Assembly: GCA_013152435.1 (NCBI GenBank)
Contig: JAADGJ010000012.1
Location: 1 to 64,000, forward strand
Reading direction: 5' to 3'
Source of the DNA: Chloroflexota bacterium
Lineage (GTDB): Bacteria > Chloroflexota > Anaerolineae > DUEN01
DNA length: 64,000 nt
Of the stretch, positions 1 through 7,570 are shown piece after piece. Below the pieces are notes generated by a model that saw only the letters and a list, made by a program, of their open reading frames with translations, was not told where the DNA came from and made no database searches. Each line of letters begins with the position of its first letter. The stretch's first letter is position 1. The position numbers were made by a program, and so were the translations under genes.

Positions 1-73
1 GCCCCTCACCTGCCCTGTGGGGCCGGAGGCCACCGGCCAAAGCCCCAACCAGGCAGGGAAAAGGCGAGAATCG
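1..73. repeat. Dispersed structured repeat, module C, copy 1
   Basis: Begins at the window edge and reads through CCTGCCCTGTGGGGC, a GGCC-rich stem and CCCCAACCAGGCAGGGAAAAGG. Closely similar sequence recurs at 23829-23886 and 31744-31814, always between genes. The outer CCTGCC and GGCAGG arms are inverted and can fold. It may extend left of the window. Confidence 0.7.
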
Positions 74-86
74 GACTCGCCATCCT

Positions 87-115
87 TTGACAAATCGACA
101 GGGGCGGGATATTAT
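87..115 (+). promoter_or_regulatory. Sigma70-type promoter for the DUF1573 operon
   Basis: TTGACA at 87-92 and TATTAT at 110-115 are separated by exactly 17 bp, a near-consensus housekeeping promoter. It lies just after the repeat and would give a leader of roughly 150 nt before the GTG at 273. It probably drives at least the first four genes, which overlap or nearly touch. Confidence 0.65.
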
Positions 116-272
116 CTGAACGATTATTCAACTATAGATCGGTCCCGACAGCCACATCGCCCCCGCAGCGCCACGTTCACGTGTGATGCTACCCCTTCGG
201 CTTCTCAGAACAAGGAAGGGAGCGACGGTGGCTGTCCGACCATCATATGACATCGCACAACCGGAGGTGATC

Positions 273-698
273 GTGACCGCCGTCAGGCATCGTTCGCCGT
301 GGATCCGAAGGATCACGCTATTCGCTTTCATCATGATCGTCGCCGCCCTGCTGGCGGCTTGCGGGAATCCCCCGCCGCGCATCGTGGTGGAGCCCCAATC
401 CCAGGATCTGGGCGAGAGGCCACAAGAGCCCCTGGAGCTGACTTATACGGTACGCAACGAGGGGGGAAGCCCCTTGCGAATCGAGAAGGTGAGCACATCC
501 TGCGGCTGCACCCGGGCGACCGTGGATCGAGAGACCATCCCCCCCGGCGAATCCGCCCAATTGCGCGTCGTGCTCGATCCCACCGAGGACAACCTGTACG
601 GGAACCTGCTGCGAGTGATCTACGTGCGCAGCAATGACCCGGACAACCCAGAGGTAGAGGTGGAGTTTCGGGTAACCATCCGGAAGCCGGAGGGTTAG
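273..698 (+). CDS. DUF1573 domain lipoprotein
   Basis: A 141-residue exported lipoprotein. The GTG start at 273 is chosen because GGAGG at 263-267 precedes it by 5 nt and because it places a normal lipoprotein signal at the N terminus (membrane segment about 14-28, lipobox LLAAC, acylated Cys30). The rest is one Ig-like DUF1573 domain with the hallmark phrase CGCTRA and an alternating beta pattern ending in SNDPDNPEVEVEF. Family members are extracytoplasmic and have no settled biochemical role. It stands first in an operon with electron-transfer genes, 9 bp before the next gene. Domain call secure, function unknown. Confidence 0.85.
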   Translation: MTAVRHRSPWIRRITLFAFIMIVAALLAACGNPPPRIVVEPQSQDLGERPQEPLELTYTVRNEGGSPLRIEKVSTSCGCTRATVDRETIPPGESAQLRVVLDPTEDNLYGNLLRVIYVRSNDPDNPEVEVEFRVTIRKPEG

Positions 699-707
699 GA
701 GGCCCCG

Positions 708-1433
708 ATGCTCAAACGCTGGCTGGAAAAGCTGGCCGGGAGTAACACCCTCTACTATCCCGGATGCGTGACCCATTATGCCCTGCCCGACATCGGCAGG
801 CGCTATGAAGAGCTGCTACGCCAGGCCGGGGTGGATTTCATCGTCCTGTCCGGAGAGGTCCTCTGCTGCGGCAGCCCTGTCAAACGGGCTGGCTATCTCG
901 CCGACTTCGAGGATCTGAAGGCGAAGAATCAGGCCATCTTCGCCCGCTTCAGCGTCCGCAAGATCATCACCAACTGTCCCGGCTGCTACCATACCCTCAA
1001 GTTCGACTACGGGCTAGACGCCTACCACGTCACTCAGGTGCTCTCGCCCGAACGGCTGAGGACGGGCGATGGACGAGCCAGTGTGGGCCGTGAAGCTCCC
1101 ATCACCTACCACGACCCATGTCACCTGGGACGCTGGTCCGACATCTACGACGAGCCGCGGCGCCTGCTGGCGCGGGCCGGATGGACGGTGACGGAGTTGC
1201 CCGACAACCGGGAGCACAGCCTGTGTTGCGGCGCGGGCGGAGGCGTGAAGTCCAACTTCCCCGATCTGGCGAACGCCATCGCCCGGCAGCGCCTGGCCCT
1301 GGTGGAGAACGAGCGGCTCTGCACAGCCTGTCCTCTCTGCTACGCCCATTTCAAGGAAAACGCCGATGGGGTGGAGGTGCTGGAGCTCAGCGAGGCCCTG
1401 ATGGGCGGCCTGAGCCGGGAGGATACGCCATGA
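708..1433 (+). CDS. CCG-domain Fe-S protein (HdrB / GlcF C-terminal-like)
   Basis: A 241-residue cytoplasmic protein with two cysteine-rich CCG repeats: C20, C53-C54-G55, C90-x2-C93, and C138, C173-C174-G175, C205/C208/C211. In HdrB, LutA and the C-terminal half of GlcF these motifs bind non-cubane or 4Fe-4S clusters and pass electrons between a flavin subunit and a membrane carrier. The usual GlcF ferredoxin half is missing and is encoded separately at 2599. The stop codon overlaps the next start (ATGA), so translation is coupled to the FAD subunit. Probable electron-transfer subunit of a 2-hydroxyacid dehydrogenase. Confidence 0.85.
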   Translation: MLKRWLEKLAGSNTLYYPGCVTHYALPDIGRRYEELLRQAGVDFIVLSGEVLCCGSPVKRAGYLADFEDLKAKNQAIFARFSVRKIITNCPGCYHTLKFDYGLDAYHVTQVLSPERLRTGDGRASVGREAPITYHDPCHLGRWSDIYDEPRRLLARAGWTVTELPDNREHSLCCGAGGGVKSNFPDLANAIARQRLALVENERLCTACPLCYAHFKENADGVEVLELSEALMGGLSREDTP

Positions 1434-2605
1434 ACCTGGAGCGCCTATCAACGCTCGTTGGCGAGGAGAACGTCTCCACTGCAATCGAGGATCGAATCGT
1501 CTACGGCCGGGACGCCTCCCGTTTGGAGGGGGAGTGCCAGGCCGTGGTCTGGCCGTCACGCCCGGAGCAGGTGGCCGCGATCGTCGAGTGGGCCCGGAGG
1601 GAGGGCGTCGATCTGGTACCTCGCGGGGCAGGCACGGGGCTCTGCGGCGGGGCCGTCCCCCAGCATTCGGTAGTGGTGGATCTCTCGCGTCTGATCTACA
1701 TCGGCCCCGTGGACCTCGGACAGCGTCGGATACGGGTGGGAGCCGGCGTCGCATTGGGAGCCCTCAACCGTCATCTGGCGGCGGATGGCCTCCTCCTGCC
1801 CGTTATCCCGGGCAGCCATCGAGCGGCCAGCATCGGCGGCATGATCGCCACCGACGCGGCGGGGCTGCGCGCCGTGCGCTATGGCACCATGCGGAACTGG
1901 GTTGAGGAGGTCACCCTGGTGGACGGCCTGGGGCGTATCCACCGCCTGGCCGGAGACGAGGTGAATGACGCGGCGGGATGGGAGGGAATCACCGGCTTCG
2001 TCACCGAGGCGACGATGCGCCTGATCCCCCTTCCCGCTCGGCGCACGGTATCGCTCCTCCCCTTCGACGGCGAGGAGGCGCTGCTGGCCCAGCGAGATCG
2101 ATGGCTGGCCGATCCCCGGCTCACGGCGCTGGAGTACATCAACCGCCACGCGGCGGAGGCCATCGGCTGGGAGGCGCGTCCGCACCTGCTGGCGGAGTTC
2201 GACTCGGACGGCGGGGAGATCGCCGATCCGGAGCGCATCGCCGCCCTGTGGCATGCCCGCGATGGCCTCTATCCGGTGCTGGCCCGAAGCGGCTATCCCG
2301 TCATCGAGGACCCGCAGATGGAAGGGGAAGGGCTGGCAACACTGCTGGCCTGGCTGGAGGCGGAGGGGATCCCCGCCTTCGGCCATCTGGGCGTCGGTAT
2401 CATGCATCCCTGCTTCCACCCCAATGACGAGCGCTTGGCCGCGCTCTACGAGCGGGTGGCGGAATGGGGCGGCCGGGTCAGCGGAGAGCACGGCATCGGA
2501 TTGAAGAAGAAGAGATGGACCGACGCCGCCTTCCAGGCCGAGGCACGGCGGTTGAAGGAGCACTACGATCCGCAGCAGGTGATCAACCGGGGGAAGCTAT
2601 GCTGA
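1430..2605 (+). CDS. FAD-linked 2-hydroxyacid dehydrogenase, GlcD-like
   Basis: A 391-residue flavoprotein of the GlcD / D-lactate dehydrogenase family. The PCMH-type FAD domain occupies about 1-200 (pyrophosphate-binding region PRGAGTGLCGG) and the FAD-oxidase C-terminal domain follows, ending with the family motif GEHGIG near residue 355. It would oxidise glycolate, D-lactate or a related 2-hydroxyacid. It is shorter than typical GlcD (about 460-500 residues). The ATG at 1430 overlaps the previous stop by ATGA; an upstream in-frame extension inside the CCG gene is not supported. Flanked by HdrB-like and HdrC-like genes, so the three likely form one complex. Substrate not determinable. Confidence 0.85.
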   Translation: MNLERLSTLVGEENVSTAIEDRIVYGRDASRLEGECQAVVWPSRPEQVAAIVEWARREGVDLVPRGAGTGLCGGAVPQHSVVVDLSRLIYIGPVDLGQRRIRVGAGVALGALNRHLAADGLLLPVIPGSHRAASIGGMIATDAAGLRAVRYGTMRNWVEEVTLVDGLGRIHRLAGDEVNDAAGWEGITGFVTEATMRLIPLPARRTVSLLPFDGEEALLAQRDRWLADPRLTALEYINRHAAEAIGWEARPHLLAEFDSDGGEIADPERIAALWHARDGLYPVLARSGYPVIEDPQMEGEGLATLLAWLEAEGIPAFGHLGVGIMHPCFHPNDERLAALYERVAEWGGRVSGEHGIGLKKKRWTDAAFQAEARRLKEHYDPQQVINRGKLC

Positions 2606-2952
2606 GAGAGCTGGCCGAGAACCCGCCCTGCATCGAGTGCGGCCTGTGCCGGGAGGCCTGTCCCATCTTCACGATCCTGCGGCAGGAGCACATCAGCCCC
2701 AGGGGGTTGGCCATCCTGGCGGATCAGGGCGTGGCCTCCGTGGTGTTCTATCAATGCACGTTATGTCGATCCTGTCGAGTGATCTGTCCCGTGGGCCACG
2801 ATCCGGCCGGGGAGAGCATACGCGCCGATCTGGTGGCGCGAGGCGTGGAGACGGAGGCCAACCGGGAGATGATCGCCAACATCCGGCAGTACGGGAATCC
2901 GTTCGGGCCGTTGAAGGAGGGGGAGATCCCCAAAAGGCTCACCTGCTGCTGA
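2599..2952 (+). CDS. Small 4Fe-4S ferredoxin, HdrC / GlcF N-terminal-like
   Basis: A 117-residue protein with two classical cluster motifs: C11-x2-C14-x2-C17-x3-C21-P and C53-x2-C56-x2-C59-x3-C63-P. The spacing and the phrase ISPRGLAIL match HdrC and the N-terminal half of GlcF. The ATG at 2599 overlaps the end of the GlcD-like gene. With the CCG protein at 708 it rebuilds a full GlcF/HdrD-type module from two genes placed on either side of the flavin subunit. The C terminus ends in CC before TGA. Likely relays electrons from flavin to the CCG protein and then to the quinone pool or the multihaem cytochrome downstream. Confidence 0.85.
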   Translation: MLRELAENPPCIECGLCREACPIFTILRQEHISPRGLAILADQGVASVVFYQCTLCRSCRVICPVGHDPAGESIRADLVARGVETEANREMIANIRQYGNPFGPLKEGEIPKRLTCC

Positions 2953-3011
2953 GGCTGCTGGGAGCATGTCTGAGAAATGCCGTGCTTCTGCTATAAGGCA
3001 GGTACGGGCCA

Positions 3012-3043
3012 GGGCAGGGGCGATTCATGAATCGCTCCTGCCC
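3012..3043. repeat. 32-bp near-perfect palindrome around GGCGATTCATGAATCGC
   Basis: The two 16-bp halves are inverted copies with one mismatch. The core GGCGATTCATGAATCGCC recurs without mismatch at 23924-23941. Just before it, 2961-2993 resembles one end of the repeat unit at 31283-31543 (GTGTCTGAGAAA followed by GCTTCTGC). Probably a REP-like hairpin element, possibly doubling as a terminator for the dehydrogenase genes. Confidence 0.6.
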
Positions 3044-3080
3044 ACAGGTAGGTGGCGGCAGATACCCCCGTCTGGGAAAA

Positions 3081-3137
3081 AGCCCACAGGAGGCGCCATT
3101 CCTGCAGCGCTGCTCACAAAATGGTCTCCTGTGGGCT
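3081..3137. repeat. Long inverted repeat (AGCCCACAGGAG ... CTCCTGTGGGCT)
   Basis: Twelve-base arms at 3081-3092 and 3126-3137 are perfect inverted copies, and an inner CCATT/AATGG pair extends the stem. It lies 60 bp before the multihaem cytochrome start and has no T-run. It may be a terminator-like or attenuating hairpin, or another member of the intergenic palindrome families. Confidence 0.55.
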
Positions 3138-3198
3138 CACCAACATGAGACAGGGAGTCCACCTTCTGAGGGGATCCAGGCTTAAAGGATGATCTTCC

Positions 3199-4857
3199 AT
3201 GAGTGAGCCACCGTCGGCACCTGAAAACCGGGCACCGGAAGTGCACGAGTTTCAATTACTGATCCGAAATCCGCTCAGCTGGCTGGGCGGCGTGATCGCT
3301 GCCGTCGCGACGGTGGTCTTGGTGATCCTGCTTTTCCTGCAATTCACCGCCCCTCGCCACAGCCCTTACCTGGGCGTCGTCACCTTCCTGATCCTGCCGA
3401 TGATGCTGGTCACCGGGCTACTGCTGGTGCCCATCGGCATGCTCTGGAACCGGCGCCGACTGCGCGCCGCCCAGGCCCTCCAGCCTGGCGTAGTGTTGCG
3501 ACCCTTCCCCAGCCTGGATCTGAACATCCCCGAGCAACGGCACCGCGTGATCCTGTTCCTGATGGCTACGGCCGGGATCGTGATGCTGCTGGGCCTGGTC
3601 ACTTACAAGGGGTACCAGTTCACCGAATCCGTCAGCTTCTGCGGGCAGGTGTGCCACCAGGTGATGGCACCCGAGTTCGTGACTTACCAGAACTCACCTC
3701 ACGCCCGCGTCAAGTGCGTCGAGTGCCACATCGGCCCGGGTGCGACCTGGCTGGTCCGATCGAAGATCACCGGGATCAGCCAGGTGATAGCGGTCCTGAC
3801 GAACTCCTATCCCCGGCCCATCCCGCTACCGATCAAAAATCTCCGCCCCGCCCGCGACACATGCGAACAATGCCATTGGCCCCAGAAGTTCTACGGCGAC
3901 CGGATGAAAACCAGCCCGCACTTCAACTCCGATGAGCAGAATACCGGTGAGCGCATCTTCATGATCATCCGGGTCGGAGGGCGGGGAGTAGAGATGAGCG
4001 CCAGCCGGGGGGTGCATTGGCACGTAGATCCGCGTATCCGAGTCGAATACATCGCCACCGATCCCGCCCGGCAGGATATCCCCTGGGTACGCGTGACCCG
4101 AGCCAACGGCGAGGTCGTCGAATATCTGCGGGCCGGTTCGGATCTAACCCCTGAAGACATCGCCCGGCTGCCCAAGCGCGTGATGGACTGCGTGGACTGC
4201 CACAACCAGCCCTCGCATACCTTCAAGTCGCCCAGTCAGGCGGTGGACCAAGCCCTGGCCGCCGGCAAGATCGATCGGAGCCTGCCCTACATTCGACGGC
4301 GGTTGGTGGAGCTGCTCAGCCGGAGCCATCCCTCTGTGGAAGTGGCCACGATGACGCTGGACAAAGAGTTGACGAACTACTATCGGACCTCCTATCCTGC
4401 CCTATATGCGGCTCGGGCGGATGCCGTGCGCCAGGCGATCCGGGTCGCCCAGAATATCTATCGGACGAACATCTTCCCTGAAATGAAGGTCGATTGGAGA
4501 ACGTACCCGAACAATATCGGCCACAAGGACTCACCCGGGTGCTTCCGCTGCCACGACCTGCACCATCTCAGCGCCGACGGCAGCAATATCCCCATGGACT
4601 GCGACTTGTGCCATACCATTCCGACCACGATCGCCATCGACAAACCCTTCACCGTGCGTCCGACAGACCTACCGCCGAAGCCACCCTCCCACAAAGAGCC
4701 GGGATGGTCCGTTCGTCACGACTCCGACGCCCAGAACACGTGCCGTCAATGCCACGAACCAGGCTTCTGTGCCTATGGCCTCTGCCACGGGCCGACGTGG
4801 ACCGGTTGGCTCTTCTACACTGGCGGCCAAAACTGTACGCTCTGCCATAAGGGATAG
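3199..4857 (+). CDS. NapC/NirT-like membrane multihaem cytochrome c
   Basis: A 552-residue protein with about three N-terminal membrane segments (near 30-55, 60-88 and 115-138) followed by an outward-facing haem-rich domain. Seven CxxCH motifs are visible (CVECH, CEQCH, CVDCH, CFRCH, CDLCH, CRQCH, CTLCH). Two atypical sites, CGQVCH (Cx3CH, first in order) and CAYGLCH (Cx4CH), could raise the count to nine. The first site followed by QVM resembles the quinol-proximal haem of NapC/NrfH-type proteins. It probably takes electrons from menaquinol or the upstream dehydrogenase and passes them to periplasmic partners. A cytochrome c maturation locus lies at 45827-49041. Confidence 0.8.
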   Translation: MSEPPSAPENRAPEVHEFQLLIRNPLSWLGGVIAAVATVVLVILLFLQFTAPRHSPYLGVVTFLILPMMLVTGLLLVPIGMLWNRRRLRAAQALQPGVVLRPFPSLDLNIPEQRHRVILFLMATAGIVMLLGLVTYKGYQFTESVSFCGQVCHQVMAPEFVTYQNSPHARVKCVECHIGPGATWLVRSKITGISQVIAVLTNSYPRPIPLPIKNLRPARDTCEQCHWPQKFYGDRMKTSPHFNSDEQNTGERIFMIIRVGGRGVEMSASRGVHWHVDPRIRVEYIATDPARQDIPWVRVTRANGEVVEYLRAGSDLTPEDIARLPKRVMDCVDCHNQPSHTFKSPSQAVDQALAAGKIDRSLPYIRRRLVELLSRSHPSVEVATMTLDKELTNYYRTSYPALYAARADAVRQAIRVAQNIYRTNIFPEMKVDWRTYPNNIGHKDSPGCFRCHDLHHLSADGSNIPMDCDLCHTIPTTIAIDKPFTVRPTDLPPKPPSHKEPGWSVRHDSDAQNTCRQCHEPGFCAYGLCHGPTWTGWLFYTGGQNCTLCHKG

Positions 4858-4865
4858 GAAAGACG

Positions 4866-5453
4866 ATGAAACAAGTGCTCCTGTTTCTTTCGCAAGGTTT
4901 TGAGGAGGCGGAAGCGGCCGCCTTTATCGACGTCCTGGGCTGGACACGCTCCACCGAGGGAGTCACGCCCGTGGATACCGTGGTGGCCGGCCTCCGATCG
5001 GAGGTCAGGGCCGCCCACAGCCTTGTCGTACGGCCCCAACATTTGCTATCGGAGCTGGATCTGAGCCGGTTTGCAGCCCTGGCCTTCCCCGGCGGATACC
5101 ACGACCGAGGCTTTACCGAGGCATATGAGCCGGTCGTGCTGGATGCCATTCGCACCATCCACGCTGCCGGGGGCATCATCGCCACCATCTGCGTCGCCGC
5201 CCGTCCCGTGGCCGCCGCCGGGCTGCTCGCCGGCAAGGAGGCGACCACCTATCCCCTGGATGGGGGCAAACACCTTCGCTACCTGGCCGAGCACGGCGCG
5301 AGGGTGAGGGACCAAGAAGTCGTGGTGAGCGATCGCATTATCACCAGCACGGGCCCGGCGACCGGCTTCACGGTAGCTTTCCGGCTTCTGGAGATGCTCA
5401 ACGGCTCCGAGGACGTGAAGAGGATCCAACATGCAATGCGGTTTCAGGATTGA
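4866..5453 (+). CDS. DJ-1/PfpI family protein
   Basis: A 195-residue class I glutamine-amidotransferase-like protein of the DJ-1/PfpI superfamily. Visible features are the N-terminal GFEEAE with the conserved Glu near 14 and the nucleophile-elbow Cys109 in IATICVAARP. Relatives act as glyoxalases, deglycases or redox-sensitive chaperones; the sequence does not say which. The gene starts 8 bp after the multihaem cytochrome and is followed by thiol-redox genes, which fits a protective role against reactive carbonyls or oxidants, but that is inference. Confidence 0.8.
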   Translation: MKQVLLFLSQGFEEAEAAAFIDVLGWTRSTEGVTPVDTVVAGLRSEVRAAHSLVVRPQHLLSELDLSRFAALAFPGGYHDRGFTEAYEPVVLDAIRTIHAAGGIIATICVAARPVAAAGLLAGKEATTYPLDGGKHLRYLAEHGARVRDQEVVVSDRIITSTGPATGFTVAFRLLEMLNGSEDVKRIQHAMRFQD

Positions 5454-5526
5454 CCCTCAGCCCTTTATACGCCTTCCCGTCGCTGGAAGGTCAAGCCGAA
5501 AACACGGATCATAGGAGGAATCGCCG

Positions 5527-6726
5527 ATGAAGGGATTGCTGCGACTGGCCCTAGTGCTGGGCACCTTATGGGCCTCGGTCGCCGTAGCCTGGGCCCAAGA
5601 CTCCGGGCGTCAGGCCGTCGTCTACTATAACGAAGCCTGCGACGAGTGCGTAACCTATGTCGAGGGCGAACTGGCGGAGATCATGGCCGCCCACCAGATC
5701 CAGCTCGTCAAGAAGGACTACATCAACCAGCGAGAGAACCGCCGGGAGCTAAACGAGCTGAACGACCGGCTGGGCGTGCCGTTGGAATTGCAAAGCCATC
5801 TGGCCACCTATATCGACGATGGGCGCATCATCCTGCAGGGCGAACCCCCTCGTGCAGTAGTAGAGGCCCTGCTGGCACCAGACGCCCAACTGCCAGAGCG
5901 CATCCTGGTCTACCGTGACGAAGGAGCTGACGAATACAAAGTCTGGGCCTTCGCCGGCCCCATCCAGAGCTACCCGGCCGACACCCCCATTGAGACCTAC
6001 CTGACCTGGTTTGAGGCCAACCGGGAGAGCTTCCCGACCGCAACGGCCGACAAACCTAGCCTGCTGCTGCCAGCGGTGCTGCTCACCGGGCTGGTGGACG
6101 GGATCAACCCCTGCGCGCTGGCCATCCTGCTCTTCTTCGTCTCCTTCCTGTTCACCATCCGCAAGACGCGGGCCTCCGTAGCTCGCATGGGAGCCGTATA
6201 CATCGCCGCGGTGTATGTGGTCTACTTCCTGATCGGGCTGGGGCTGCTGCGCGCCTCGACGCTGCTCCAGGGACACTGGCTGGGCCAAGCAGGAGCCGTC
6301 CTGCTGATCCTGCTGGGCCTCACCAACCTGCTGGGAGCCATCTTCCCCAACTTTCCCATCCGATTGGAGGTGCCCGAGGGGAGCAAGGAATCGCTGCAAA
6401 AGTGGATGTACCGGGCCACGCTGCCCACCACCCTGGTGCTGGGCACACTGGTGGGGCTGCACACCTTCCCCTGCTCCGGCGGCCCCTATGTGGCGGTGCT
6501 GGGATTGCTGGCCAGCCAGACCGGGTTCTGGGAAGGGGTAGTCTACCTGGTGCTCTACAACCTGATGTTCGTCGTGCCGCTCGTCGTCGTGCTCCTCCTG
6601 TCATTGGATCCGGTGCTGGGAGGCAAGATCCAGGAGTGGGAGCGATCATCCTCACGAGCGGTGCGAGGCGTAACCGGCGGTGTGATGGCCGCCCTGGGCC
6701 TTGGCCTGCTGATCTGGGTGCTCTAG
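5527..6726 (+). CDS. CcdA/DsbD-type thiol transporter with glutaredoxin-like N-terminal domain
   Basis: A 399-residue protein with signal peptide (1-24, ending AWAQ), an extracytoplasmic thioredoxin/glutaredoxin-like domain carrying C38-D-E-C41, and from about 180 a six-helix CcdA/DsbD-like core with the paired transport cysteines at NPC196 and FPC316. Such proteins move reducing equivalents from cytoplasmic thioredoxin across the membrane. The fused N-terminal domain could receive them directly, as in DsbD. AGGAGG sits 8 nt before the ATG. The next gene is the selenocysteine-candidate DsbA, making this its likely redox partner. Confidence 0.8.
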   Translation: MKGLLRLALVLGTLWASVAVAWAQDSGRQAVVYYNEACDECVTYVEGELAEIMAAHQIQLVKKDYINQRENRRELNELNDRLGVPLELQSHLATYIDDGRIILQGEPPRAVVEALLAPDAQLPERILVYRDEGADEYKVWAFAGPIQSYPADTPIETYLTWFEANRESFPTATADKPSLLLPAVLLTGLVDGINPCALAILLFFVSFLFTIRKTRASVARMGAVYIAAVYVVYFLIGLGLLRASTLLQGHWLGQAGAVLLILLGLTNLLGAIFPNFPIRLEVPEGSKESLQKWMYRATLPTTLVLGTLVGLHTFPCSGGPYVAVLGLLASQTGFWEGVVYLVLYNLMFVVPLVVVLLLSLDPVLGGKIQEWERSSSRAVRGVTGGVMAALGLGLLIWVL

Positions 6727-6820
6727 TCGGCGGAGAGGCCCCCGGTAAGGGCACGGTGGCACCACGTCCATGGCGCATCAGCGAAGAGCATTGCCTTCCG
6801 CTATCCGAAGGGAGTGACGC

Positions 6821-7540
6821 ATGACACCGAAGAAAAGGAAGAGGAAACCTACCCGTAGGGTGAGATCCCGCCCCACGAGCCAGAGATCAGAACAGCGCTC
6901 CTGGCTGGGAGCGCATCACCTGGCCGTTGGGTTGCTGGTTTTGCTGCTGGTGTTGGTGGTGGGTGCGATCCTGTTGATCACGGGATACGACGGCGACTCA
7001 TCCCAGGCCGCAGAGGCGGAGCTGGATAAAAGCAAGGGGGCCGCCGACGCCCCCGTTGTGGTGGTGGAATATGGGGACTTTCAGTGACCGTGGTGTCGGC
7101 GATTCGCCACCGACGCGGAGCGTCGGCTAGAAGAGGAGTATGTGAGCCAGGGCAAAGTGCGCTTCGTCTTCCGCCACTTCGCCTTCATCGGCGACGAATC
7201 GCTCTGGGCGGCGGAGGCGGCCGAGTGCGCCAACGAGCAGGGTCGCTTCTGGGATTACTACGACAAACTCTTCGAGGAGCAGGCCGGCGAAAACATAGGC
7301 GCCTTCAGCAAGGAGAACCTGAAGCGCTTCGCCGCCGAGTTGGGCCTGGACACGAAACAGTTTAACCGGTGCCTGGATTCCGGAAAATACAGCGCCAAGG
7401 TGCAACAGGAGACCGCCCAGGGCCGGCAGAAGGGCGTGCGCGGCACCCCCACCCTCTTCGTCAACGGGAAGCTCATCGAAGGAGGGGGCGACTACCAGAT
7501 ACTCCGCGCGGCCATCGAGGCGGCCCTGAACGAGCCGTGA
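6821..7540 (+). CDS. Membrane-anchored DsbA-like thioredoxin, candidate selenoprotein (TGA at 7085-7087 read as Sec)
   Basis: Read straight through one in-frame TGA, this frame gives 239 residues: a basic N terminus, a membrane anchor (about 32-55) and a complete DsbA-like thioredoxin domain. The TGA is codon 89, exactly where the family has the first active-site Cys; the codons after it read P-W-C, giving U89-P-W-C92 after VVEYGDFQ. The rest is intact: FVFRHFAFIG, an alpha-helical insert and the cis-proline loop GVRGTPTLFVNG (Pro210). A hairpin fitting a bacterial SECIS follows at 7110-7126. Read conventionally, the product would be a useless 88-residue stub plus a 132-residue fragment. A simple nonsense mutation or a sequencing error is the alternative. 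SD GAAGGGAG precedes the ATG. Confidence 0.75.
7110..7126 (+). promoter_or_regulatory. Candidate bacterial SECIS hairpin
   Basis: CCGACGC-GGA-GCGTCGG forms a perfect 7-bp stem with a GGA loop. The loop starts 29 nt after the in-frame TGA at 7085-7087. Published bacterial SECIS models place the apical loop about 16-37 nt downstream and require a G among the first two loop bases; both conditions hold. A competing 7-bp pairing (7093-7099 with 7110-7116) exists but puts its loop too close to the TGA. Confidence 0.65.
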
Positions 7541-7570
7541 TCGCTCCGTCCAGTCAGTTCGTCGAAACCC

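Noticed and set aside
2944-2975. TGA after KRLTCC followed by GCWEHV as another selenocysteine site
   Set aside because: Only six codons follow before another TGA, no conserved domain is restored and no hairpin lies in the right place. The protein is already complete.
7085-7087. Reassignment of TGA as a sense codon throughout the organism
   Set aside because: Many genes end in TGA within tight ATGA overlaps and no other complete gene is interrupted by in-frame TGA.
7081-7142. Frameshift to explain the two-part DsbA gene
   Set aside because: Both halves are in the same frame; a single TGA codon separates them, so no frameshift is needed.
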